From Cerioporus squamosus (taxonomy: Eukaryota; Basidiomycota; Agaricomycetes; Polyporales; Polyporaceae): a stretch of 64,000 nucleotides of DNA. Under the pieces are notes generated by a model, which saw nothing but the letters and a program-made list of their open reading frames with translations, did not search any database and was not told the DNA's origin. This document shows, in pieces, positions 1 through 11,400 of the stretch (position 1 is its first letter; each line of letters begins with the position of its first letter). The position numbers were made by a program, and so were the translations under genes. Location of the stretch: contig JABYQS010000143.1 in NCBI GenBank assembly GCA_022592435.1, positions 35,484 through 99,483 on the forward strand, read 5' to 3'.

Positions 1-1340
1 GGTCGACCGCGGTGGAGGACGCGCATGTCAGTGCGACCACCCACTGAACATCCGTCCGTTTTAGACCCAACTCGTACGCTAAAAACACACACAACACTCA
101 CACGATCATCCGTGTATGTCGCGACAGAGTTAGAGGTGAAGCTTGCGGAACCAAAGTCAGCCGGCGGATGGTCCGTAGTACCAACAGCTACCCACCCATG
201 GACGGCCAGTACTGTAAAGTGCGAGCTTTCAGCGTTGCGGGTAGAAGAGAGCACAAAGACACTCACCAATCTCAGCAGCTTGAAGACGAGAGGATAGTGC
301 AGGTCAGCGTCACGGACGATTGGCTTGTCATGAGTCATGGCATCGTCTCACCCAGTCGCACGCCTAGGAAGGCAACCTCCACGGGAGGTGAGCAATCGCT
401 CGTGAGGTGAGATATATTGTACTCACAGAGACGGCTGCTAGCACCTTATACTTGAAGCTGACTGCGAGAAGGTCAGATGGCGGCTTGACAGGGAAACGAT
501 AGTAAGCGGTCGTACTTAGGGAGACCCGGCGAGCAAAGAAGCTGACGACGACAGCTTAGACGTCGAGAAGATTCGGGACGAGTCAGATCGTACCTCTGAG
601 CCGCGATCGTCACAAGAGCCTGCGCACCAAGGAGTCAGCATTGCGCGGTCCACACACTCGCAATGCAGATGCCTACCGCTGAAACTGCCATCAGCTGGGT
701 GGGGCGGGATGGTGATGAGAAGAGCGATATGCCATAGGACTGCAGAACCTACGTTGGCAGACCTGGGACGTAGTGATGAGTGCGTCCCTGCCTCGGCAGA
801 ACATCAGGTCTCTCACCATACTGCTTCCGTGAGACCCTTCGGATTGAAGTAGTTGGTGACGAGGTAGTGATAACTACGAGCGCGTTAATTGAGAGGAACC
901 GGCGGGGACCATGAAGAGCATCGTACGCAGCGTGTATAGTAACGGCAGTCTGAAACGTCGCCAACACCCTGCGGGAAGGATGAGTCCTACTTCAATAGTG
1001 AACACGGTTTCATCATCCGCTCTTACATGGTAAGGATGACCTGTGGAGTCGGGGAGGAGTTAGCTCTCAGCTTTCGAATGGAGCGAATGATATCGCAACA
1101 AGGGGACATACCACTACGCGTATTGACGGAGTATCCGTCGGAAACAGACGGATGTACCGATAGCATTGATGAACTCCGAACCCATACAAGCTATCGACGT
1201 GGGAGTTCGTCAGCAAGACAAAGCAGATGGACAGCTGCAGCATGGCGTACGTACATGGCAGCAACAAAGAGGCCGATGAGCAGCGACCCGAAAGTGCCGT
1301 CAATAGACGGGAATGCTGGCGGCTGCGCGTTGGAGGCCAT
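1..1340 (-). CDS. DUF6534 membrane protein A1 (3' part outside window)
   Basis: A multi-exon gene read leftwards from an ATG at 1340 and leaving the window at its 3' end. Exon 1 carries the family start PSIDGTFGSLLIGLF. The next exon (about 1190-1110) carries YGFGVHQCYRYIRLFP. Further left are TFQTAVTIHAAYD, then HYLVTNYFNP (about 870-790), an ALVTIAAQ exon, and SFFARRVSL (about 545-515). These motifs come in the fixed order seen in fungal DUF6534 proteins, which are seven-helix membrane proteins of unknown function. Introns are short with GT..AG ends. The start was chosen because it lies just before the conserved first helix, although an upstream ATG at 1433 is in frame. The region left of about 400 is less clear, so decay of the 3' half cannot be excluded. 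Confidence 0.7.
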
Positions 1341-3356
1341 CGTCAACTTCGTCTGCTGTGAGAATGCTGGAGGGTCAGAGGTTCTCTTCTCGTCGACGAA
1401 CCCAGCTGAGCGGGGCCAGGGGTTTTGTATCACATTATGACGGTGCTTGATCCCTAGATCAGATCAGATCGTGAGCGAAACGCACTGGGCCGAACCACGC
1501 GCTCTCCCTGCGGTTCCCACTGAGGCGATGTCCATCGTGGAGCGGCTGCTGTCCTGGTGCGCCACACCGGTTCGAAGCGATGGGCGATGTAGACGGACAG
1601 ATGGATCATGGGGCATGCTGCCCACACATCCGGATGAGAAGTCCTCGAGTCCTCCGAGGATGGCTATCGAGAAGTCGTGAGCTGAACTCAGTCGGGGACC
1701 GCAGCTTCTATGATGAAACCGCACCAGCGCAGCGCGCTCTAGTAAGAGCGTTGCGCTCATTACCTCCGCAGGCTGGTGAAGATCACTTTTGTGGGCGCGA
1801 GGAAGAATGCATCGCCGCCAAATGTTCAACACCCGTGGGGACGGCATATGTTGAAGAACCTCCGGGCGGCGCTGGTCTGGGATATTGGTGCGGGTACTTC
1901 GGAGGTCTGGTAGCGTTTGTCAGGGTCCTATGCTAACTCATCAAAGCGACAAGTCCCCTTCGTCGGCTGTTGGTCACCAGCCGGTCTTGCCTTCCTTGCA
2001 CTCGCTTGATGGTAGCGTATGTAGCGCGTGCGCAGACGTATGACGACGATGAGTTTGCTCGGCGCGTCCCGTTAGATCGTGGCACGACACAGGCCGCCCG
2101 TCGGGCTCGAAACTGACGAGACGGTTGTTTCTGGGACACCGAGTGAGTGCGAGAACGGAAGGACTACACAGCACATACGCCGACAAGCGGAAGCATACGG
2201 AGAATAGAAGTTCTGCTTCAGCCATCTCCATGATGCCTCCCCGAGGCCCTCAAACTTGAGTTGCGATTTCGAGACTTGAAGAAGCGTAAAGTCGCACAAT
2301 TAAAACACTCGAGCGCGCCACGAGTGGAAGTGAAGTTTCATTCGGGTGACAGGATCGTATATTTCAGGGATATCGTGCAGTACGAGACACAACTCAACAT
2401 GGTAAGATCTAAAGCCACTTTTTCAAACGCCTGGAAGGCCGAAGAACTCTTGCAGCAAACAACTGGTGGCCAGACACGGATAGAAGGGCATCGTTATGGC
2501 TGTCCGAAGCCGGACACCATGCAAGGGGCAAAGCGAAGGAAAAATGACTCGAGGCAACGGGTACTCACATTGCTCTTATAGACGTGACCCTCCGCCTGTC
2601 CCATGCTTGTCTTCGTCTCATCCAATATAGCGGAAGAGTGGCGGACGATGGAGGGGCCAAGATATCCACCTGAGCTTGAGCGAGACTTTGGCGACTGCGA
2701 ATCAGACGAGTGGCCGTGAGGAGCCTGAGGCCTGAGTGTCATTGATGATAAGCAACGTGCTTGCTGAAGAAAACCAGAAAAGCTACAGAGAAGCTTAGAA
2801 CGACGCAAACATAGCACATCCTAGAGAGAAGAGAGAGGGAGAGAGGCTAGAGCAGACTGAGACTGCCACGCCGCCGCAGGCCGCCCGAGCGATTGCCCGA
2901 TTTGGAACACGGACTTGGACTCGGCGACATAGCTCAGAGCTGTGCCACACCAAACTACCCTCCCCTACCATCCATCCGCCCACATGCTGTTAGATGACTC
3001 TTCCAACCCTGTGAAAGCGCATGAAGTCCATTCGCGCGGACAGTATCATGATGTGCTGCCTCGTTGGTCCGACAATGAACGGAACCAAGGACATCTAGTC
3101 GAACCTACTTCTGGCCGGCGACTTATCGTAGACAGGGTTTGCAGTGCTGGAGCTCGGGACACACTGTGAAGATGATGGTTTGCCGCAGCATACATCCCCT
3201 TCACCGCGGCAGGCGTCAGGCTCAGCATGGCATTGTGGGACAAGCTTCTCGATGTGATGCAGGCCGGCGCAGGCTTCTCGTTCTAAACAGCGTGGTAGGC
3301 AGCACTTCTTCCTTCTCCGCACTCTCTCCCGCACGTTCTCCTCTCCTCCTCCCCCC
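1341..3356. other. Intergenic stretch, no recognised gene
   Basis: Several short open frames lie here on both strands, for example 2261-2581 (+) and 2494-2817 (-). None has motifs I recognise. The minus-strand frame at 2494-2817 runs into a plausible splice donor, so a small divergent gene is possible but unsupported. The last 55 bases before 3357 are strongly pyrimidine-rich, as is common just upstream of fungal start codons, and probably belong to the 5' leader of the MFS gene. Confidence 0.5.
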
Positions 3357-5586
3357 ATGTCTGTTGCCGACAGTCTCAAGGAGAATATTCTCGTGACCCA
3401 GGCCGAGGCTCCCTCCCAGCTCCGACAGGGGGCCACGAAGAGAGGCTTCCGCTTCTGGATGATCTTCCTCTCTATCTGCCTGGCGCTCTTCCTGTCCGCT
3501 CTTGAACTCACCGCCGTCTCGACCGCGCTCCCGGTCATCGTCAACGACCTGCAGGGCGATGACTTCGTCTGGGTCGGCGCGGCATACTCACTCGCGTCGA
3601 CCGCGTTTCTGCCCATGAGTGGTGGCGTCTCCGAGGTACGTCCGTTCGTGTCGCCCCGTGCTTCCACCCCCCTCTGACGAGCAACCGCGGACAGATCTTT
3701 GGCAGGCGAGCCGCGTTACTCTTCGCGCTGGGGTGCTTTATCTTGGGAAGCGCCCTGTGCGGGGCCGCGCAAACTATGAGCTGGCTTGTGGCGGCACGAA
3801 GTACGTAGCCTACTCTTCGCGCATTCGACACATGACGCCCTGATACCAATACGTTCCCAGCTGTGCAAGGTCTGGGCGGAGGGGCTATCCTCTCCGTGTC
3901 GTCGATAGTAGTGTCCGATCTTGTCTCGCTGCGCGACCGCGCTACCTACAATGGCTTCATTAGCTTGTAAGCCCAAGTCTGCGTTCGTGTGTCCTCCGCT
4001 CCTAAAGTCTTTCGTTCCAGGACCTGGGCACTTGCGAGCGCCATCGGACCTGTGATTGGAGGTGCCCTCAGTTCGGAGGGCCAATGGCGTTGGCTGTTCT
4101 GTAGGTCTTTCCTATTGCTCGCGCTGATACAAACCTGACGCGTCGCGTGTAGATCTGAACTTGCCCCTTTGCGCAGTGTCCACAGCGATGGTGTTCGTCT
4201 TCCTCAAGCTTCCGACTCCCCCAGGCACGCTTCGCGAGAAACTCGGACACATGGACTGGATGTAAGCTTTCTCATTGCACACCGCGGCGAGCCATGCGCA
4301 GAAGTTGATGCGACCTTGGTAGTGGCAACTTCCTCGTTATTGCATCGACTACGTGTGTTGTCCTGGGCCTCACTTGGGGTGGGATCAAGTTTCCTTGGTC
4401 TTCTGCGCAGGTCCTCGTCCCTCTGATCTTGGGACTGGTTGGGCTCGCGTTCTTCATCGTCTACGAAGCCCGTTGGGCCAAGAACCCCATCGTCCGTCGG
4501 CGTTCCTCTCTCTGCTCGCGCGCCTTTCTGACGCGATCTGCAGGTCCCTGTCACCCTCTTACAGAACCGCACCAGTATCAGCGGGTGAGCCACCTCGCAC
4601 GCGTAAGATGTCGAGTACCCCCTGACAGCTATACCATGCAGGTACATCCAGACCTCCGTCAACCATCTGGTCGTCCTCGCGATTGCCTGTAAGTCAGTCG
4701 ACTGCGCTGTATGCAGAGGACTTATGTAGGCGCCGTACAGACTACCTGCCGACATACTACCAGGCCTGCAAAGACGCCTCCGCCGTCCGCTCGGGTGTCT
4801 ACATCCTCGGTCTGAACGCCGGGTTGGGACCCGCCATCGTCGCCGCCGGTGTCTCAGTCGCAATCACAAAAAAGTATCGACCGCAGATCTGGATCGCATG
4901 GACCATCTTCATGGTCGGGATGGGTATCTACACGACTGTCCGTGCGGACACGGGTCTGGCTGAGACGATCGGCATCCCTATCCTCACTGCTGTTGGCGCG
5001 GGCATGCTTTACCGTAGGCTTCCCTCGTCTTGTCCATCGCGTGAACGAAACACTCATCCTGCTCGACCGCAGCTGTCTCATACTTCCCCGTGCTCTCCCC
5101 GCTCCCGGTCGAAGAGAACGCGCACGCGCTCGCATTCTTCTCTTTCTGCCGCTCCTTCTCCGCAGTGAGTGCGCTCCCTCCATCGCTCCAGCGCACTCGA
5201 CTTCCAACTCACGCACGTCCCCGTCCCCGTCTCCTTCGCAGGTCTGGGGCATCGCCATCGGCGCGTCCGTCCTCCAGAACGAGCTCTCGCACCGCCTCCC
5301 GCCCGAGTTCCTGCAGCAGCTACCGTCCGGGGCGGACCTCTCGTACGCCGCGATCCCGACGATCCGGGACCTCCACGAGCCGCTCAAGGACCGCGTGCGC
5401 GAGGCCTTTGGGGAGAGCATCGCGGTCATCTGGAAGGTCATGCTCGGAATTTTGGGCATTGGGTTCCTCGCGTCGCTGTTCATGGCGGATGTGCCGCTGC
5501 ACGACCTCACGGACGAGAAGTGGGCGCTCAAGGAGGGGGACGAGCGGGAAGAGGGCGGCGAGGTCTACGAGCTTCCGTCGAGCTGA
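3357..5586 (+). CDS. MFS drug:H+ antiporter, DHA2 type (14 helices)
   Basis: Major facilitator superfamily exporter of the plasma or vacuolar membrane, expected to pump small toxic compounds out by proton antiport. Exon 1 (3357-3635) encodes a cytosolic tail and helix 1 with LFLSALELTAVSTALPVIV, typical of the DHA2 family. Exon 2 starts at 3695 with IFGRRAALL (motif A). Later exons carry TVQGLGGGAIL, then the antiporter motif C region ASAIGPVIGGALSSEGQWRW and the FYLNLP signature. YYLPTYYQAC and GLNAGLGPAIVAAG lie in the second half. About nine exons with short introns are needed, and the protein ends SS at 5583 with TGA at 5584-5586. All expected helices and motifs are present, so the gene looks intact. 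The substrate is unknown. It sits between two DUF6534 genes and about 3.7 kb from a polyketide synthase relic. Confidence 0.88.
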
Positions 5587-6331
5587 ACAGTGAACTCTGC
5601 GAGGCGGCTGCTGATGTTGTACTTCAGAGCGATCTGCGCTCGTCGGACTTGGGACTTCCGTATTTATCTGGTGAGCTCTCGGCGCGAAGCTCGAACCGTT
5701 CTCCGTCAGACGCACATGCTGCCATCTGCGAGAAGCGCGGAATGCAGCCCACGCTTGCGCCGCGATGAACACCTGCCGGCGTACAGAGGCACTGATAGGC
5801 CGAAGTTGGATGCCCATGATTCCTGAGGCTCTGTACGGCGCACGCCTATTGGACATCGAACAGCGATGCTTGCAGTGTGCACGAATGGTATCGCAGCATC
5901 TGCATCAACGCCCACCGGTGTCACGTATGCCGCCCGAGGCGGTGCCCGCGTTCATGAGCACGGATCTTCGGTGCGCTGCAGCGTTCCCCTGGAATATGGC
6001 GGCAGAGCAGGCTTGCTTGTACCCACGACAGCGACCGAGCGCGTGTACCCATCAGTGACCATTTTGAATATCTGCTCCCTTCGCAGACTCCGAGGACTGA
6101 TCCACGGGCAAAGTGTGCGCCTCGCCCACGAACTCCCCTTGTTCTTCCGGTGTTCGATTCGTGGACAGCGTCCTGATCATCAGCGAATCGACCTTCTTCG
6201 ACTTGCGCCCGTCCAGTCCTAAGTATGGCTGCCATCCTTCCTGAGGATTCCTGATCTCGTCCGCTCTTATAACTCGGCCCTCCGCAGTACCAGCACCTGG
6301 GACTTCCGACTTGGACGACGTGCCAGCAGCC
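5587..6331. other. Intergenic region between MFS gene and DUF6534 gene A2
   Basis: About 745 bases holding the 3' flank of the MFS gene and the promoter of the next gene, both on the plus strand. Short frames occur but lack recognisable motifs or sensible splice structure. No repeats were seen. Confidence 0.5.
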
Positions 6332-8624
6332 ATGGTTGTCTCCCTTGGAGCTCGCACACCACAGTTGAGCCCGACCAACTCTTCGACGCCCGTCGCCGGT
6401 CTTCCGCCTGGTGCCCAGATCCCCACCATACCTCCTCTGGATGATACGTATGGGGCGTTGCTCCTGGGCATGTCGTTCGGACTGATGTGAGTACTACCTC
6501 TGCATGCACCGTATGGGATTATACGAACGCGAGTATCACCGTGTCCTTCTGACCTACGGCTCTCCCCCTCTCTCTCTACTAGGCTTTACGGGCTTACCGT
6601 GCATCAGGCGTACAGGTACTTCCGCATGTACCCGCGCGACATAGGCCTCCTCAAGGGATTCGTGTTGACACTTCTGTACGTCCTTCTACTCCCTCATAGC
6701 CCTGATACCTCCCCCAACCTTCACGACCTCGCATTGGCAGAGCGCTCGAGACGCTTCATACGGCGTGCAGCATCATTGCATGGTGAGTCCTGTTTTCGAT
6801 GTTCGATATAGAGGGGTACATGTATGCTCAAACACACCGGGCTGCGACAGCTACTACCATCTCGTCAGCAACTTCGCCAATCCGCAGACGCTGTTGAGAA
6901 GTCACTGGTGAGCATGTACCCAACGTTCTCGCAGGACTCCTTGCACGCTCGCTGTATACTGACCAGCACTGCAGGTCTACGCAGGTGAGCCGTCAGGCCC
7001 GGAAACTTCGAACATGTCGCTCACAGGTTTCCCTGACCAGTTGCTTACTCCGATATGTGTGAGTCCATTCTTCCCTTCCCTGGGAGTCCTGCCTCTCATC
7101 CGCGCACAGGGCTTCACTATCATCCTCTGCCAAGGGTGCGTCCAGTACTGCTCATTGAACACGACTCGGATTTTGACCCCTCCGCTCGCTAGCTTCTACG
7201 CTCGACGCGTATACCTTGGTGAGGTCATATCTATATCCATGCAAGAACACATCTGACTTGGGCCGTAGTAGGACCCCAGTACCGGCCGCTTGTCGTTATA
7301 GCCGTGGTGTGCATGTTCGTCCTTTCAGGTTGGCGTCTGACCGGTCTCCTTCCCGCTGTGACTCCACGTTGACCGCCTTCAATGACATTGCCCCACGCAG
7401 GCTTCACCATAGGTGCGCCGTCTTGTATTTCGCTCCGAGCCGTACTAGAGAGCTCATTCCCATTCTTTCTCTGTAGGTGCAACCGTCGAAGGGTCGGTCG
7501 TTTGGCTCCCTCGCCATTCCGAGTCTGTCAACTGATGCCATTGGTCAAACGCGATCAGGTTCTTACTGACCGACCTTCGAGACTTCCAACGCGTCAACGT
7601 GAGCATGGTTCTCCTAGACCATCAGCCTTGATATATACTGAAGTCATCTGGCTCACCCATGCAGTGGATGATTTCGTGCCTGTTCGGGATCGGAGTCTTC
7701 ACCGACGCTATACTGACCGGAGCGTTGGTCTGGGTGCTGCGCAAGAGTCGCACCGGCATCAAACAGTGCGTCTTCCACCTTCTGCCTGTACGAGTAGAGT
7801 ATCAGAAAGCTCACGCGTGTGTGATAGGACTGACTCGACGGTGGACATCATCATCGCATATGCCATCAATACAGGTATGCACATCGCCCGTCTTTCATGC
7901 GCACTGGCAAAGGCTCACGAATGTTCGCAGGCTTGTTGAATAGGTCCGTCGTCTGCGTGAGTTGCATATGACCGTGTCTGACGTCCACGACCACGTGTAG
8001 CATCCTGGGACTCGCAGGCTTCCTTGTGGTCAGTACCGAGGCCGTCGTGAGCTTCCACAGCGCTCTCTGACAGCCCATGCCTCCCCCAGGTGCTCATCAG
8101 CCCCGGAAACTTCATCTACATCAGCATCGCCATAGTCTTCGTGAAAGGTCTGCAGTATATATCCTCCAACCTCTCCCAGTGGCCTCGTCATTGACAGTCT
8201 TGTACGCCGTCGCTTTGAAGTCTACGCAAACTGCGTGCTCACATCGTGAGTCCCGGTTCCCTGAGCTCCCTGCACCACACAAATCTGAATGAATCTCCCA
8301 GGCTGAACTCCCGCCGGTCCCTGTCCACCCGGATCATGGAAGACGTCCATCTGGGGTCGATGGCCTGGAACAAGGGGAGGTCGGCAGCACGCCACACCAA
8401 GATGGAGGCATGGGATGTCCCGGGGGTGCGTACACCTGTTTCAATCAGTACCGTACGTGTGCTCGCTGTGCTAAGCTCACAACGGCATACCCGCGCAGGT
8501 TTCGCACGCGCCCTCGACTATGGTGTTCATGCCCGCTGATGAGTCGTCGGGAGCTACGACCACTGTGGAGGAGCGCATGTCGAAGGATCACGCTGCGAAG
8601 GATCTGTCGGCTGGGAGTCTTTAA
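6332..8624 (+). CDS. DUF6534 membrane protein A2
   Basis: Seven-helix fungal membrane protein of unknown function. Exon 1 (6332-6486) ends in the first helix with IPPLDDTYGALLLGMSFGL. A phase-2 intron follows, and exon 2 starts at 6583 with LYGLTVHQAYRYFRMYP. Later short exons give ALETLHTACSIIAW, YYHLVSNFANPQTLL, SFYARRVYL, GPQYRPLVVIAVV, then DAILTGALVWVLRKSRTGIK and TVDIIIAYAINTG. The last part carries NFIYISIAIVFVKVYANC and LTSLNSRRSLSTRI. A polar C-terminal tail ends at TAA 8622-8624. About a dozen exons are separated by 50-60 nt introns. The motif order is complete and no stop interrupts it. The tail after RRSLS is unlike the other copies here, as usual for this family. Confidence 0.85.
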
Positions 8625-9314
8625 AGAGGGCCATGCCTTGCAGAAGGACGATAGTTTTCGGGTTGTACGTCTGTTCTGGGACTGCGGATGTTGGGCGTCA
8701 TTGATCCGTCATATATGCTCAAGCTTGTCGTCTCACGTACATAGCAATACAAGTGGCTGGACCAGGATCACAGACCTGTCGTATTGTTACTGAGGAGTCC
8801 CAGTGGCGATGGGTGAACGTAATGTTCATGACGCGTCTCCTCCCACGACCGTTCTGAGGGACACGTTGGAGCGCGGCGTCTTAGGTCGCTTGTAGAGTAG
8901 TTGTGAACTGCTCAGCCTAGGATTTGCCCGTTCAAGTAGTATGAACATCCGATGTTCTTTTTGCTGCAGTACCCAGGGTACGAAAGACTTAAGAACGTGT
9001 TCATGATAAGTAGGTCATATTCATGGACGGAAGCAGGGACAGTTGAGAACATATCTAGAGAACAGCGGCCCAATGAACCCCCAGCATGCCAATTCGGGAG
9101 ACTATACTGAACGACCGGGCTCAGACCGCAATCATGGGTACGTTGTTCCAAGCGCTCTCCTCAACTCGACGACTTTTTACCCCACACATCAACGGCCTCG
9201 ACAGTGCGTGGCTCTTGCACTGTTACCGACCCCCACAGCTCCTGAAGAAAACTCTGAGCGACACAGACTACCAGAGCGCGAAGGAGTACGCACCAACTTA
9301 TTGGCATTGGCGGA
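8625..9314. other. Intergenic region, no recognised gene
   Basis: About 690 bases between the convergent 3' end of DUF6534 gene A2 and the polyketide synthase relic. Only short frames without recognisable motifs. The left part of 9190-9314 may be further decayed polyketide synthase sequence, since a minus-strand frame continues past the last recognisable motif. Confidence 0.45.
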
Positions 9315-11400
9315 GCCAGACATCACGGGCTCGCCCTTGACGACATGAGCCGCCAGTTCGGGATGCGCCTTTGGGTTCGCTTGCATATGGGAATAGTCCA
9401 GGGGATCAATGCGATGCCGCTGTCGGCTCCCAACCACTTCAGAGGGAAGGATGATCCTGGGCACAGTAGTGGGCGAATCGGATACGGGGTGTTCCGGAAG
9501 CGAGTCTCTGAAGGGGCCCCCACAGCCGTAAATGGCATCCAAGTCAACGCAGTCGTGTCCGGCTGCGGCTACGAGGTTGAGTGCCGTCAAGAACTCGGAG
9601 GTCTCAAACGCTGTCTGCGGATTCCACGCGCGTCGGAGGGGACAGGTGACAGTGACGTTGTCCATACCTTCCGTCATGGAACGCAGATGATCGGTGAGGA
9701 CAGGGTGGGGACCGATCTCGATGAATGTGACGCCTTCGTACCGCAGAAGCATCTCCTCTATGGCGTCCTGGAACAGGACTGGCTCCACGATTCCGTCCCA
9801 ATAGTACTCCGCGTCGAACGAGCCATCGAAGAGCCCGCCTAGGACTGATGAGTACACGGGAACCTTCGGAGCATACTCCTCTCGCGTCGCGAAGATGTCG
9901 GAGAGTACGGTCCACGAACTCTGCGCGACACAACTTCATCATCGAAGAATGAGCAGAGATGCGTCTCTTGAGCTGCCGCGCGGAGATACAGGCAGCGGTG
10001 GCCTTCGAAACTGCGAGCTCGACGTGGGCGTTGTGGCCGGAGAGGATAAGAGCATCAGGTGCGTTGTAGCCGCCGATCTGCAGCACCCCTTTCCCGAGCT
10101 CTGCGCGAACCTGGCTGATGATAGACCGCGCCTGCTCCGAGGTGCACGAAATCTCAGCCATAGCACCCCTTGCATCCTCGAACAGCGACAACGCCCGTCC
10201 TCGAGCGATGGCCAGCTTGAGTGCGACGACCTTGGATGCAGCTCCGGATGCACTGAGGACTGCGGTCTCGCCATCAGAGTGTCCGACGACTACGTCGGGA
10301 CGAATGCCCGCGACTGCCAATACATCGACGAGGGCGAGCTGGAACATCGTGAGAGCAGGTAGGGCGACCGCGACAGGCCACGAATCACCGAGCGCGTCCG
10401 TCGGGCAGTCCGCGGAGTCGCCGAAGAGTCCCGTAGACTCGATGAGTGACCTGCCCACAACAGATGCATAGACTTCATCAAGCTCGATGATGCTCTTGCG
10501 AATGGCAGGCAAGTGCGGAATAGATCTCTCCCCACTATCAAGGCCATTAGAATGACGCTGGTGCAGAAAGCATGTCGACATGACTCACTATTGAAGTGCT
10601 GCGCATCCTGACCGGAGAACACGAAGGCGATAGTCCGGGTGTTTCTGGGAACAAGAGCTGGCGTGCCAGACTGACGGCCGGTAGGCTCGGTCTTGGGCTC
10701 GAGTGGCATCTGGAGGTTGTACTTCGACCACTCAACCGCGAGGTTCGGAGTGTTGAGGTTGACGTTAGAAGGAATGGTGCCAGGCATCTTTTCCAAGGAG
10801 GACAGGAAAGCGGCGAACCCTAGGTGTCTGCGTGAAGCCACGTAAAAATGCGTGAACGAGAGCCTTAAAAAGCATCGCCTCACCCCATGCTCCCTTTGAC
10901 GCTTCCGAACACAATGTCTTTCTCGCGTCGAAACAGTCCCGCAACCCAGTTCGCCTTTGTAGGATTCTTCTTGGCCGTGCCTATGGTAAGTGGTCAATCA
11001 CAAAGAGGCTCGGACACTACTGTAAAGCTGAACAAACGTGTTGTGTGGAGCTCCAAAGAGGCAACGTCTTTGGGGTCGCCTCCAGTCTTGACAAAGGCAC
11101 GCTGCATGGCGTCTTTCTGCGCTTGCGCGGAAGGTGCAGCAGCAGGTAGCAACGAGATCGACGAGTTGACAATTGTGCCAAGGAACTACGAGGAAAGATG
11201 AGCCATTGCCCGACGAGCGTGTCTTTCGTACATACCCTGTCGTCGCAGCTGCAAGGGGTTTCGGTGCCGCTCCTCGCTGTATGAGGAAGTCGAAGAACGA
11301 CGCATTTCCCGGGCTGCCCTCATCACAGTTCCTGCCCGGGGATTGAGTAGCAATCCCTGCCTGGTCCGCGATGAGATCCCGCTGGGAAGGCTGATGGATA
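9315..11400 (-). pseudogene. Type I polyketide synthase relic (partial KS, AT, start of DH)
   Basis: Fragments of one iterative fungal polyketide synthase in the right order on the minus strand. About 11395-11290 matches the N-terminal ketosynthase edge (IATQSPGR, SFFDFLIQRG). Only about 100-150 bases later the reading picks up the C-terminal ketosynthase (KDAMQRAFVKTGG, LELH, then PTKANWVAGLF and GSVKG). The middle of the domain, with the catalytic cysteine, is therefore missing. The acyltransferase follows: FVFSGQDAQHFN, then the active-site GHSDGE at 10284-10267, and HSSMM. Near 9905 the frame shifts by one base, after which YSSVLGGLF and IEIGPHPVL continue the domain. The last trace, HPELAAHVVKGEPVMSG near 9320, resembles the start of a dehydratase domain. 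No reductase, ACP or release domain follows. The copy cannot make a working synthase. Confidence 0.8.

Noticed and set aside
3095..3667. A 190-residue minus-strand frame over the MFS start
   Set aside because: It is antisense to exon 1 of the MFS transporter, has shadow-frame composition and no motif.
9315..11400. A functional polyketide synthase gene
   Set aside because: The ketosynthase active-site region is deleted, the acyltransferase is frameshifted, and no carrier protein or release domain follows.
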